From Pseudomonas nunensis (GTDB lineage Bacteria; Pseudomonadota; Gammaproteobacteria; Pseudomonadales; Pseudomonadaceae), in NCBI RefSeq assembly GCF_024296925.1, contig NZ_CP101125.1, forward strand, positions 560,501 through 624,500: a stretch of 64,000 nt of DNA, read 5' to 3'. The translations under genes and the position numbers were made by a program. The notes below the pieces were generated by a model. It was not told the origin of the DNA, ran no database searches, and was given only the letters and a program-made list of their open reading frames with translations. Positions within the stretch are counted from its first letter, which is position 1, and each line of letters begins with the position of its first letter. Shown here in pieces: positions 9,556 to 17,674 of this stretch.

Positions 9556-9645
9556 TGTGGGAGCGGGCTTGCTCGCGAAGGCGTCGTGTCAGTCAACATC
9601 ACTGGTATCTGACACACCACCTTCGCGAGCAAGCCCGCTCCCACA
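9556..9645. repeat. REPIN, TGTGGGAGC outward type
   Basis: Inverted REP arms between the convergent chemoreceptor and the following gene. Confidence 0.9.
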
Positions 9646-9662
9646 GGGTTTTGTGTGGTGGC

Positions 9663-10214
9663 TTAAAGCGAAGCCAGGAACTTGTCGACCACCTGAGGCC
9701 CATCAGCCTTCTCGGTACTGCCGTTTTCCTTGTCAGCCTGGGCCAGTTTCATCTTGTCCTGGATGCGCTCGGCGATTTCTTTGCCAATCGCCAGTTGTTG
9801 CGCCGGCGGCATGGCTTGCAGCTGATCTTCGGTGATGCCCATTTCTTTCAGAATACTGTCGCGCAGCCGCTGTTCCGGCGTTTTGCTCATGTAGTCCTTG
9901 AAGTCGGTCATGGCCGAGCTGTCGGTGGATTTGGTCTTGTTATCGTCCGGGACGGACGCTTGCAGGCCCACGCGGGTTTTCGCGAACGCTTCGTCAACGT
10001 TATCGCTGATGGTGCTCGCCGCGCTGATTTGCTGGGTGGCGTTGTTCAGGCCGGACGACTGCACATTGGTGCTGTCCTGCTTGATTTGCGCCACGGTGTT
10101 TTGCGCGTTCTGGATCAAACCACTGTACAGCGCACTGGCGGCGGCCGTGGTCGGGTCCATGTCCGTGCGCTGGGTCTTTTGAACGATGGAAGCTTGATGG
10201 GCACTGACCAACAT
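9663..10214 (-). CDS. Hypothetical Ala/Gln/Ser-rich protein
   Basis: 183 residues starting MLVSAHQASIVQKTQRTDMD. No signal peptide or membrane segment. Rich in Ala, Gln, Thr and Asp, mostly predicted helical, with a C-terminal half (TPEQRLRDSILKEMGITEDQ) that looks like an amphipathic helical domain. I do not recognise the family. The composition resembles secreted or surface-associated hypothetical proteins of pseudomonads, such as the gene at 35277 here. AGG precedes the chosen ATG by about ten bases. Confidence 0.65.
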   Translation of the reverse strand: MLVSAHQASIVQKTQRTDMDPTTAAASALYSGLIQNAQNTVAQIKQDSTNVQSSGLNNATQQISAASTISDNVDEAFAKTRVGLQASVPDDNKTKSTDSSAMTDFKDYMSKTPEQRLRDSILKEMGITEDQLQAMPPAQQLAIGKEIAERIQDKMKLAQADKENGSTEKADGPQVVDKFLASL

Positions 10215-10351
10215 GATGGATAAACCTGTAGGTAATTGCTGTTGAGTCTGTAAGAGCAATTAGCGTGCCGCTGCTGAAAGCCCCTGTTTACGGGGCGATT
10301 CAGCAGCGGCGGCGGTCAGAACTTGCCGCTGGGCGGCAGACGGCAACCGCC

Positions 10352-11776
10352 TCAGCGGTGAGCGATGTTCTCCAGCGCCAGGTTGCGGGTTCTCGGCCCG
10401 AAGTAACCGATGGTGATCATCACGATCAACATGCTGCTGACGATGAACGCCAACACCCCCGGTGTGCCGAAGTGTTCGAGAAAGATCCCGATCAGCAAGC
10501 TGCTGAACACCGTCGACAAACGACTGAACGAATAACAGAAGCCCACGGCCCGGGCGCGAATGTTGGTGGGGAACAGTTCGCTTTGGTAGGAGTGGTAGGC
10601 GAAGCTCAGCCAGGCGTTGCAGAACGTGATCATCACCCCACAGACGATCAGCCCGACCGCGCTGGTCTGTAGCGCGAACAGCGTGCCGAAGGTCATGGCG
10701 CCGAGGGCAGAGCCGACGATTTGCCACTTGTTCTCGAAACGGTTGGCGAACTTCACAAACAGCAACGGTCCGAGCGGGTAGGCGAGGGTGATGATGAAGG
10801 CGTACATCAGACTGTGGGTCACGCTTACGCCCTGGCCGGACAGCAGCGCCGGCAACCAGTTGCCGAAACCGAAAAAGCCGATGGCCTGGAATACGTGGAA
10901 CACGATCAGCATCAAGGCGCGGCGGCGATAGGGTGGCTGCCAGATATCAGCGAAACGGCCCGAGCCCTGAATATCCACCGCCGCCAGTTCCGGCTCATCC
11001 AGCGGTTTGCCCTGATCCTTCACGCAGCGGGCTTCGATGCTATCGAGAATCCGGCTGGCCTCATCAAAGCGACCATGCTGCGCCAACCAGCGCGGCGATT
11101 CCGGCAGCCGTGAACGCAACCACCAGATAAACAGCGCAAACACCGCGCTCGCCAGCACCACCCAACGCCAGCCCGAGACCCCGAACGGCGCTTGCGGCAC
11201 CAGCCACCAGGACATCAAGGCCACCGCCGGCACTGACAAAAACTGCACGAAAAACGCAAAGGCAAACGCTGAACTGCGCATGCGTTTGGGCACCAGTTCC
11301 GAGAGGTAGGCGTCGATGGTCACCAGCTCGATGCCCAGGCCAATACCCACCAGAAAGCGCATGCAGATAATCCCCAGCGCTGAACTTTGCACGCCCATGG
11401 CCACGGTCGCGACGGTGTACCAGATCAGCGCAAAGGTGAAGATCGCTCGCCGACCGAAGCGGTCTGCCAACGGACTGAGCAGACTCGCGCCGAGGAACAA
11501 TCCGAGAAACGTCGCCGAGGCAAATGCAGCCTGATCGGAGAAGCCGAACACGCCTTGGCTACCGGTAGCAAAGATGCCATCGCGGATCAGGCCGGGGCTG
11601 ATGTAGGCGGTCTGAAATAGATCGTAGAGCTCGAAAAAGCCGCCGATGGATAGCAACGCCACGAGTTTCCAGATCGTGGAAACGGCTGGCAGTCGGTCGA
11701 TGCGAGCGGAAATCTGAGCGGCACGAACAGGGTCGATACCGTCTGATTGAACAGCGGCGAGGGTGTGAGCAGACAT
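10352..11776 (-). CDS. MFS transporter, sugar/aromatic acid porter type
   Basis: 474 residues with 12 expected helices. The N-terminus ARIDRLP then GGFFELYDLF is typical of the metabolite:H+ symporter group, with the loop motif PLADRFGRRAIF (about 100-111) and RFLVGIGLGIELVTIDAYLS (helix 4-5). It probably imports an organic acid or sugar acid. It follows a uronate-dehydrogenase-like gene by 125 bases on the same strand, which suggests uptake of a sugar acid used by that enzyme; this is inference. Confidence 0.85.
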   Translation of the reverse strand: MSAHTLAAVQSDGIDPVRAAQISARIDRLPAVSTIWKLVALLSIGGFFELYDLFQTAYISPGLIRDGIFATGSQGVFGFSDQAAFASATFLGLFLGASLLSPLADRFGRRAIFTFALIWYTVATVAMGVQSSALGIICMRFLVGIGLGIELVTIDAYLSELVPKRMRSSAFAFAFFVQFLSVPAVALMSWWLVPQAPFGVSGWRWVVLASAVFALFIWWLRSRLPESPRWLAQHGRFDEASRILDSIEARCVKDQGKPLDEPELAAVDIQGSGRFADIWQPPYRRRALMLIVFHVFQAIGFFGFGNWLPALLSGQGVSVTHSLMYAFIITLAYPLGPLLFVKFANRFENKWQIVGSALGAMTFGTLFALQTSAVGLIVCGVMITFCNAWLSFAYHSYQSELFPTNIRARAVGFCYSFSRLSTVFSSLLIGIFLEHFGTPGVLAFIVSSMLIVMITIGYFGPRTRNLALENIAHR

Positions 11777-11901
11777 GGGCTGATCCGATTCTTGTTGAAC
11801 GGGAAGCTTAGCCTGCTATCGGAAATAAATTGTTGCGAATCTTTGCGGCTTTTCGCCTGGATTCGCCGGGTTATCGCAATAACGCCTGACCTTTTAAGCG
11901 T

Positions 11902-12642
11902 TTATGGCGCGATCGGGATATCAAACTCCCGAAACGCATCATCTACCGGCAAATAACCCAGTACTCGCGTGGTTTCGCTGAGATCGAGGCGCTTGAAGCG
12001 GTTGTTGGAAATACCGTGGGCGATCAGGTGCTGCACGCCTTCGACTTCCACCGAACGCTGCAGCAATTGCACCGCATCGCGGGGGCTGAGCCAGGCGCTC
12101 AGGTCCCGGGCGTTGGTCAGCTCATGACGGTCCGGGAACTCGAAAGCGCCGATGCGGATGGCGATGGTCGAGAGCCCACGCTTGGCGGCATAAAACGCGC
12201 ACAACGCCTCGCCATAACATTTGCTCACGCCATACAGATTGGCCGGCATTACTTGCATGCCCGGGGTGATCTGCCGGTCTACCGGATAACCTTCAATGGT
12301 TTGCGCGCTGCTGGCGAACACCAGGCGTTTACAACCGGCTGCCACGGCGGCTTCAAACAGGTAAGTGGTGGCCAGGATGTTGTTGGGCAGCAGTTCGTCG
12401 AAGGTTGCCGTGGCGTGGGGGATGCCGGCGAGGTGGACGATGACGTCGATGCCGTTCAGTACTTCGGCGATGGCCTTGGGATCGGCCATGTCCAGGCGCA
12501 CAAACTGGTGGGGTGCTTCCACCGGGAAATCGGGTTCGACGCGGTCGGCCAGCACGAAGGTGTAGCGATCCTTCGATGCTTCGAAAAAGGTTTTGCCGAT
12601 TCTGCCGCAGGCGCCGGTGAGCAGTACGTTGAGTCCGTTCAT
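11902..12642 (-). CDS. NAD(P)-dependent epimerase/dehydratase-type oxidoreductase, uronate dehydrogenase-like
   Basis: 246 residues, extended SDR fold. Nucleotide motif LLTGACGRIGK (about 7-17), a D-x-V-H-LAGIPH strand, then the catalytic S and YxxxK (ASSAQTIEG and LYGVSKCYGE, about 116-150). Motif spacing resembles uronate dehydrogenase (Udh), which oxidises glucuronate or galacturonate to the lactone. Co-oriented with the MFS gene downstream. Other extended SDR activities are possible. Confidence 0.78.
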   Translation of the reverse strand: MNGLNVLLTGACGRIGKTFFEASKDRYTFVLADRVEPDFPVEAPHQFVRLDMADPKAIAEVLNGIDVIVHLAGIPHATATFDELLPNNILATTYLFEAAVAAGCKRLVFASSAQTIEGYPVDRQITPGMQVMPANLYGVSKCYGEALCAFYAAKRGLSTIAIRIGAFEFPDRHELTNARDLSAWLSPRDAVQLLQRSVEVEGVQHLIAHGISNNRFKRLDLSETTRVLGYLPVDDAFREFDIPIAP

Positions 12643-12701
12643 GAATCTCTCTTTCTATGGGAATAGGGGCTAATACCAGTCCGTTAAACCGTAAAGCGAT
12701 C

Positions 12702-12834
12702 TGTAGCAGCTGGCGAAGCCTGCGTTCGGCTGCGCAGCAGTCGTAAAAACTGAGTGCACGGTCTTCATGAGAAAACCGCGTCGGCTGATTCACGTCTGCT
12801 TCGCAGCCGAACGCAGGCTTCGCCAGCTGCTACA
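12702..12834. repeat. Palindrome, GTAGCAGCTGGCGAAGCC type
   Basis: Long inverted repeat: GTAGCAGCTGGCGAAGCCTG at the left and its complement at the right around a loop of about 60 bases. Distantly related to the GTAGCAGCTGTCGAGCA copies at 26428, 27974 and 34941. Confidence 0.85.
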
Positions 12835-12871
12835 AAGAGTGTGTTTCGCTGACAAGGGCGTGTGTCGGGGG

Positions 12872-13504
12872 TTAAGGCAAGCCGTTGCAGCCGTGTTTGA
12901 GGAATCCCGGGCGCTGTGCCAGCCGTTGGAAATATTCATCGACGGCAGGGAAGTCCGGCCGCTCCATGGGCGTCATCAGCCAGCGATTGACGGACAAACC
13001 GATGACGATGTCCGCGAGGCTGAACCGTGGCCCGGCAACATAAGCCTTGGTCGCCGCAAGCTGATGCTCAAGGATGCTCATCTTGTGGTTCCAGTCATTG
13101 ATACCCACGCCAATCTGATGCGGGTCCTGAAACTCGGGGTCCTTGCGCACCAGCGCGGTGAACGCGTAGCTCCACGACCTATTGAGCTCGGTGGCCTGCC
13201 AATCCATCCACTGCTCCACCCGCGCGCGGGCGGCTGGTTCAGTGGGCAGTAACTCGTGGTTGTGATGCTTGCCGGCCAGGTAACGGCAAATCGTATTGGA
13301 TTCCCACAACACCCCGGCGTCATCGATGATCACCGGCACCTGGGCGTTGGGGTTGAGACGGGTGAACTCGGGGCTGTGGGTCGAGGCAAAACCGCTGCCC
13401 CAGTCCTCACGTTCGTAGGAAACGCCCAGCTCTTCGCAGGTCCACAGGACTTTTCTGACGTTGATGGACGAAGCCTTACCGAGAATCTTCAGTGCATGTT
13501 CCAT
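12872..13504 (-). CDS. Glutathione S-transferase family protein
   Basis: 210 residues. N-terminal thioredoxin-like domain with SSINVRKVLW (about 12-21), NPNAQVPVI cis-Pro loop and WESNTICRYL (Glu-Ser glutathione site, about 67-76), followed by the all-helical C-terminal domain with FSLADIVIG (N-capping box, about 161-169). Detoxifies electrophiles with glutathione; substrate unknown. The start matches the usual family N-terminus. Confidence 0.9.
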   Translation of the reverse strand: MEHALKILGKASSINVRKVLWTCEELGVSYEREDWGSGFASTHSPEFTRLNPNAQVPVIIDDAGVLWESNTICRYLAGKHHNHELLPTEPAARARVEQWMDWQATELNRSWSYAFTALVRKDPEFQDPHQIGVGINDWNHKMSILEHQLAATKAYVAGPRFSLADIVIGLSVNRWLMTPMERPDFPAVDEYFQRLAQRPGFLKHGCNGLP

Positions 13505-13546
13505 GGAGCTACTCCTTTAGCGAATCGACGCCTCGGGAATCTAACA

Positions 13547-13981
13547 TCAAGAAGCAGGATCCGGCAGGGCCGACGCTGGCAAACCAAACGTGCGATCAAA
13601 CAGCCAGTTGAAGGCGAAGGTGTAGCACGGGATGAACAGGATCAGCGCCAGATCCAGCAGGAAGGCTTGCACCAGGCTGATGTTCATCCACCAGGCGATC
13701 AACGGGATGAGAAACACTATCAAGGTTAGTTGAAAACCCACGGCATGGGCGATGCGCCGCTTGACCGTGCGGGTGCGTGACGGCTGGCGACTTTCCCAGC
13801 GTTCGAACAGCGAGGTGTAGATGAAATTCCAGGTCACGGCGATGGTGGTAATGATCACCGCCAGTGGTCCGGTGCTGCCCGGCGATGTACCGGACAGCAG
13901 CGCCAGGCCCAGGGCCGAGAAAGTCATGCCGATCACTTCGTAGAGCGACACGTAGACCAGTTTGCGTTTAACGCCTTGCAT
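13547..13981 (-). CDS. PACE-family multidrug/biocide efflux transporter (first copy)
   Basis: 144 residues, four hydrophobic helices in two tandem repeats, the layout of the AceI/PACE family (chlorhexidine, acriflavine and short-chain diamine efflux). The N-terminus MQGVKRKLVYVSLYEVIGM carries the conserved membrane Glu, and NFIYTSLFERWE and WWMNISLVQAF match repeat motifs. Divergent from the LysR gene at 14102, the usual AceR-AceI type arrangement, so this regulator probably controls it. A second such pair lies at 26586-27967. Confidence 0.85.
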   Translation of the reverse strand: MQGVKRKLVYVSLYEVIGMTFSALGLALLSGTSPGSTGPLAVIITTIAVTWNFIYTSLFERWESRQPSRTRTVKRRIAHAVGFQLTLIVFLIPLIAWWMNISLVQAFLLDLALILFIPCYTFAFNWLFDRTFGLPASALPDPAS

Positions 13982-14101
13982 GGAGTTTTGCCTCTTTCTT
14001 GCGAACTTGAGCCAGCAGCACTGGCGAAGGCGGCGAAAGATAGCTTCAATAGGGCTGACAGAAAAAGTCAGTAGCTTTCAGTTTTATTGATAGGACGGCG
14101 G

Positions 14102-14977
14102 ATGAGTTTCAACAGCGACAGCATTGAATTGTTTCTCGCGGTGATCGAGCGCGGCTCGTTTTCCGCTGCGGCCCGGGCGCTGGGCAAAGTGCCGTCGGCG
14201 GTGAGCATGGGCATCGGCAATCTGGAGGCCGAACTCGGTTATCCGCTGTTCGACCGCAGCCATCGCGAACCGGTGCCGACCGCCATGGCCAGTGCGCTGG
14301 TGCCCCACGCCCGGCTGATTTTTGAACAGCTCAAGCAGTTGCAAGTGCATGCGGTCGAGTTGTCATTGGGGCTGGAGAGCAAGCTGTCGATCGGCGTGGT
14401 GGCGGACATCGACAAGCGTCGGGTGATGGCCGCGCTCAAGGTGATTGCCGAACGTCATCCGCTGCTAGACATCGAAGTGCTGACCGCGCCTCAGGACGAT
14501 GTGCTGGCGATGTTGCACAGCGGTCGAGTCAGCGTGTGCCTGGCGTTCGCCGGGTTGAGCATGAACGTGCTGGAGCGGTTTCAGTTCGTCGGCACCGAAC
14601 GGATGATCGCCACGCTGGCGGCGGACAATCCGTTGTTTCAGGGGCAGGATTTGTTTCTGGAAGATTTGGTGCATGTGCGGCAAATCATCGTCGCCAGCCG
14701 CGACTTGCCGATCAGCGAAATTCGGCCATTGGTGGCCGAGTCTTATTGGCGCACCGACACCTTGGCGGCGGCACTGGAGATGGTTGAAGCGGGGTTGGGC
14801 TGGGGCAATTTTCCGTTGTCGGTGGTGCAGCCGTTGCTCGACGCTGGACGGCTCAAGCGCCTGAGGTTCAGGAATATCGAAAATGGCTTGGTGCTGCCGG
14901 TGCATGCCGTGTGGCTCAAGAGCCAGCCATTGCAGAAAGGCGCGTTGGCCTTCGTAGGACTTATGTCCGCCGCGTAA
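14102..14977 (+). CDS. LysR-type regulator of the first PACE gene
   Basis: 291 residues: winged HTH at about 3-62 (FLAVIERGSFSAAARALGKV), then a periplasmic-binding-like effector domain. The ATG at 14102 follows AGGACGGCGG; the TTG at 14087 would lie upstream of that ribosome site. The divergent gene 120 bases away encodes a PACE exporter, so the shared intergenic region probably contains its operator. Confidence 0.88.
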   Translation: MSFNSDSIELFLAVIERGSFSAAARALGKVPSAVSMGIGNLEAELGYPLFDRSHREPVPTAMASALVPHARLIFEQLKQLQVHAVELSLGLESKLSIGVVADIDKRRVMAALKVIAERHPLLDIEVLTAPQDDVLAMLHSGRVSVCLAFAGLSMNVLERFQFVGTERMIATLAADNPLFQGQDLFLEDLVHVRQIIVASRDLPISEIRPLVAESYWRTDTLAAALEMVEAGLGWGNFPLSVVQPLLDAGRLKRLRFRNIENGLVLPVHAVWLKSQPLQKGALAFVGLMSAA

Positions 14978-14979
14978 CC

Positions 14980-15075
14980 TGTGGCGAGCGAGCTTGCTCG
15001 CGCTGGACTGCGCAGCAGTCCTCTGCTTTTTTGGGGCCGCTTCGCAGCCCGGCGGGAGCAAGCTCCCTCGCCACA
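14980..15075. repeat. Palindrome, TGTGGCGAG type (left copy of a direct pair)
   Basis: Inverted arms with the central segment TTTTTTGGGGCCGCTTCGCA. The same element, in the same orientation, recurs at 15699-15793 on the other side of the structured leader and DUF6124 gene. Confidence 0.9.
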
Positions 15076-15220
15076 GGGACAGCGGTCGGCTTGAGGTGTA
15101 GGAAATGGCTGTAGGAAAGCAGTTTCGGCAGGTTTCAAAAGGCTACAGCTTCTTGCTCCATTGCCTACAACTACGCCAGAATCCGCCGGCTTGTGCGCCT
15201 GGAGTCCGGACTTTATCGTT

Positions 15221-15434
15221 CCCGTGTCGCTGCCAATTCAGCGATCGGGTCTAGCAGCCCGGGTACTTTAGACGCATGCGTTCACCGTTCGTGGTCCGTT
15301 CACGTTATGGCGGCTGTGCGTGGGAAGATCTTCGGATCTACCGGGTTCTAGAGTCCTGGTCTGCTAGCCCACGCACGGCTGTCACCTTATTTTCGCCTAG
15401 CAGCGAATCGTGGCAGCTCCATCACTCTAGGAGC
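15221..15434 (+). ncRNA. Structured 5' leader RNA of the DUF6124 gene (candidate regulatory element)
   Basis: Strong local structure. (a) CCCG/CGGG plus TCGCTG/CAGCGA hairpin, 15221-15249. (b) A 16-bp stem 15309-15324/15368-15383 with three G.U pairs, enclosing AGATC-UUCG-GAUCU (15326-15339) and ACCGGG/CCUGGU (15340-15360). (c) The 7-nt junction CTGCTAG (15361-15367) is complementary both to CTAGCAG upstream (15251-15257) and to CTAGCAG in the loop of the TTCGC/GCGAA hairpin downstream (15397-15403). (d) GCTCC (15416-15420) pairs with GGAGC (15430-15434), covering the Shine-Dalgarno of the next gene. G.U pairs argue for RNA function. Ends are approximate; the element may begin near 15150. Confidence 0.7.
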
Positions 15435-15440
15435 ATCACC

Positions 15441-15689
15441 ATGTTCAAACCAACCCCAAACCCGCCGCGCAAGATCAGCCCCATGTTCAACGTCTCAGCG
15501 GACATCAACAACGAAACGCTGCTGGCCCACGCCTGTGAATCCCTGGCTTCAGCCACTGTCATGATCAACGACTTCGCGACCCTCCTGGAAAGCCCTCATC
15601 GCAACACCGCGCTGGGCATTGCGCAGATCATCCTGTCGGCGGAAATGGCGGTGAATCGAGCGCTGGATAACCTCGATCCGCAAGACTAA
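15441..15689 (+). CDS. DUF6124 family protein (formerly in DUF3077)
   Basis: 82 residues, no membrane segment, mainly helical: FNVSADINNETLLAHACESL, then ASATVMINDFATLLE, and a C-terminal helix with LSAEMAVNRALD. This fits the small Pseudomonas-restricted DUF6124 proteins of unknown function. The ATG at 15441 has AGGAG eight bases upstream. The frame is open back to 15276 through the structured leader, but the ribosome site and the family start favour 15441. Confidence 0.78.
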   Translation: MFKPTPNPPRKISPMFNVSADINNETLLAHACESLASATVMINDFATLLESPHRNTALGIAQIILSAEMAVNRALDNLDPQD

Positions 15690-15698
15690 ACACTGACC

Positions 15699-15793
15699 TG
15701 TGACGAGGGAGCTTGCTCCCGTCGGACTGCGAAGCAGTCCCCTGTTTTTTGGGGCCGCTTCGCAGCCCAGCGCGAGCAAGCTCGCTCGCCACA
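15699..15793. repeat. Palindrome, TGTGGCGAG type (right copy of a direct pair)
   Basis: Nearly the same sequence and same orientation as 14980-15075, starting ten bases after the DUF6124 stop codon. Confidence 0.9.
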
Positions 15794-15810
15794 GGGGCGG
15801 GACGCAACCT

Positions 15811-16842
15811 TCAGGTGCTTTCCCGCACCTTCAACTCAAACCCCATGTCCTGCACCGGTTTGGCCACCGAGTTACCCGCCATCAACGTCAGCATTTGCTC
15901 CGCCGCGCGCCGGCCGATAGCCTCACGCGGGGTGCTGATGCTGCTCAGGCGCGGCACCATGTGGGCCGAGGCGGGCAGGTCGTTGAAGCCCAGGACCGCT
16001 ATTTGCTCGGGGATCTTGATCCCGCAACGCATGGCTTCCAGCAGTGCGCCTTGGGCCAGGTCGTCGTTGCCGAAGAAGATCGCATCGACATCCGGATGGC
16101 TGGCCAGCAGTTGCAGGAACAGTTCGCCGCCCAAACCGACAGAAGACGCGCGCGGCGTCAGCACTTCCAGGTCCGGGTCGTACAAGCCGGCCTTTTGCAG
16201 GGCCTTGCGAAAACCTTCACCGCGCAACAACGTGCGTTGATCCAGTTGCGCGCCGATGTAGGCCAGGCGCTTGCGATCACGAGACAGCAGATGTTCGGCG
16301 GCGGTTTCCCCTGCGGCGAGTTGCGAAAAGCCGACACAGTTAACCCCGGCCGCGCTGTCCAGTTCCATCATGTACACGCAGGGAATGTTGCTCGCCTCGA
16401 TCATCCGCCGCGAACTTTCAGTGCGATCAAAACCGGTCAGCAACAAGCCGCGCGGCTGATAGGCCATGTAGTTGCGCAGCAGGTTTTCTTCTTCATCGCG
16501 CGAGTAGTGGAAGTTGCCGATCAGCACTTCAAAGCCCTTGGGCCGCAGCACCTGATGAATGGCTTCCAGGGTGTCGATGAACAGCAGGTTGGACAGCGAC
16601 GGCACCAACACCACCACCGAATGGCTCTGGGCCGAGGCCAGTGCGCGGGCGGCGGGGTTGACCACGTAATTCAGCTCAAGAGCGGCTTTCTGCACTTTTT
16701 CCACCAGTTCGGTGGCCACGGTGCTGACCCCGCGCAGGGCCCGGGAAGCGGTGATCGGGCTGACGCCGGCCAGGCGTGCAACTTCATTGAGGGTAGGGCG
16801 GCCAGTGGTGCGTGGATTTTTATCGTTTTTAGGGGTGGTCAT
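15811..16842 (-). CDS. gntR: GntR, LacI-family repressor of gluconate genes
   Basis: 343 residues. LacI-type HTH (NEVARLAGVSPITASRALRG, about 19-38) with hinge helix, then a sugar-binding domain (AYQPRGLLLTGFD, VLGFNDLPASA). Divergent from gntK-gntP. The start is the ATG at 16842; the frame continues upstream only as shadow. Operator-like TAGCGCT sites lie in its own promoter region and before gntK and gntP. By analogy with P. aeruginosa GntR it represses gluconate uptake and phosphorylation and is released by gluconate or 6-phosphogluconate. Confidence 0.9.
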   Translation of the reverse strand: MTTPKNDKNPRTTGRPTLNEVARLAGVSPITASRALRGVSTVATELVEKVQKAALELNYVVNPAARALASAQSHSVVVLVPSLSNLLFIDTLEAIHQVLRPKGFEVLIGNFHYSRDEEENLLRNYMAYQPRGLLLTGFDRTESSRRMIEASNIPCVYMMELDSAAGVNCVGFSQLAAGETAAEHLLSRDRKRLAYIGAQLDQRTLLRGEGFRKALQKAGLYDPDLEVLTPRASSVGLGGELFLQLLASHPDVDAIFFGNDDLAQGALLEAMRCGIKIPEQIAVLGFNDLPASAHMVPRLSSISTPREAIGRRAAEQMLTLMAGNSVAKPVQDMGFELKVREST

Positions 16843-16872
16843 CGGGGCGGCTTGCCAAACAAAATTCAAGGC

Positions 16873-16890
16873 ACTAAGGTAGCGCTGTCT
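16873..16890. promoter_or_regulatory. GntR operator 1 (gntR side)
   Basis: ACTAAGGTAGCGCTGTCT. It fits the AC-N-AAG-N-TAGCGCT motif I recall for P. aeruginosa GntR. Confidence 0.75.
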
Positions 16891-17025
16891 CGATGCAGCT
16901 GCAAATGCGTGAGCGGGGTTTGCCTGATCCTCGTTCTTCGGCGTCGCGAACGAACATGCTGCAACCCACAAAAATGACAAAAAGGCGTCGGCAACTTCTG
17001 CTTTTGATCTGGTGTCATAACTGGC

Positions 17026-17042
17026 AAAGGTAGCGCTGTCTG
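17026..17042. promoter_or_regulatory. GntR operator 2 (gntK side)
   Basis: AAAGGTAGCGCTGTCTG, 17 bases before the gntK start; shares AAGGTAGCGCTGTCT with operator 1. Confidence 0.75.
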
Positions 17043-17058
17043 CGCGCTGAGGTGTTTC

Positions 17059-17592
17059 ATGAATCATCCCATCACCGCCCTGGTCATCATGGGCGTTGCC
17101 GGTTGTGGCAAGACTTGCGTCAGCGAAGCCTTGTGCCAGCTCAGCGGCGCGACTGCCATTGAAGGCGACACTTTTCACCCTGCCGCCAATATCGAAAAGA
17201 TGAGCGCGGGTATCCCCCTGAACGACGACGACCGTGCCGGCTGGCTCGACAGCTTGTGCGACGAATTGCGCCGCGTTGACGCCAAGGGCGAGCGCCCGGT
17301 GTTGACCTGCTCGGCCCTCAAACACAGTTACCGCGAAGTACTGCGCAGCGCCTTGCCGGGCCTGGGCTTCGTGTTCCTTGAGCTGACCCCTGAAGTCGCC
17401 GCCGAGCGTGTTTCGCACCGCCCGGGCCACTTCATGCCGTCGACCTTGATCGACAGTCAGTTCGCCACCCTTGAATCCCCCGTTGGTGAGCCGCTGACCC
17501 TGGCGCTGGACGCTTCGAACCACAGCGTCGAGCAACTGGCCAAGCAGGCGCATGTCTGGTGGCTGGAACACGGCTTGAAACTCGCGGTATGA
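17059..17592 (+). CDS. gntK: Gluconokinase
   Basis: 177 residues. Walker A at MGVAGCGKT (about 10-18), then EGDTFHPAANIEKM (about 34-47), the gluconate-binding region, and LTCSALKHSYR plus FLELTPE of the P-loop gluconokinase family. Converts gluconate to 6-phosphogluconate in the cytoplasm, feeding the Entner-Doudoroff pathway. First gene of the gntK-gntP unit, with an operator just upstream. Confidence 0.95.
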   Translation: MNHPITALVIMGVAGCGKTCVSEALCQLSGATAIEGDTFHPAANIEKMSAGIPLNDDDRAGWLDSLCDELRRVDAKGERPVLTCSALKHSYREVLRSALPGLGFVFLELTPEVAAERVSHRPGHFMPSTLIDSQFATLESPVGEPLTLALDASNHSVEQLAKQAHVWWLEHGLKLAV

Positions 17593-17608
17593 GTTTTCTT
17601 CGAAGAGA

Positions 17609-17619
17609 TAGCGCTGTCC
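17609..17619. promoter_or_regulatory. GntR operator 3 (gntP side)
   Basis: TAGCGCTGTCC, sharing TAGCGCTGTC with the other two sites, between gntK and gntP, 56 bases before the gntP start. The AAG half is degenerate (GAAGAGA). Confidence 0.6.
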
Positions 17620-17644
17620 TTATGGTTTTCGAATTACCCGCTTT

Positions 17645-17658
17645 AATAACAACAACAA
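17645..17658 (+). promoter_or_regulatory. Crc/Hfq-type A-rich (CA) motif at the gntP ribosome site
   Basis: AATAACAACAACAA two bases before the AGGAG. This is the AAnAAnAA pattern bound by Hfq with Crc, which blocks translation during carbon catabolite repression in pseudomonads. Confidence 0.7.
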
Positions 17659-17674
17659 TCAGGAGACACCCCTA

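Noticed and set aside
15276..15440. In-frame N-terminal extension of the DUF6124 protein through the structured leader
   Set aside because: The strong RNA structure with G.U pairs, the AGGAG before 15441 and the family start favour a non-coding leader, though coding is not excluded.
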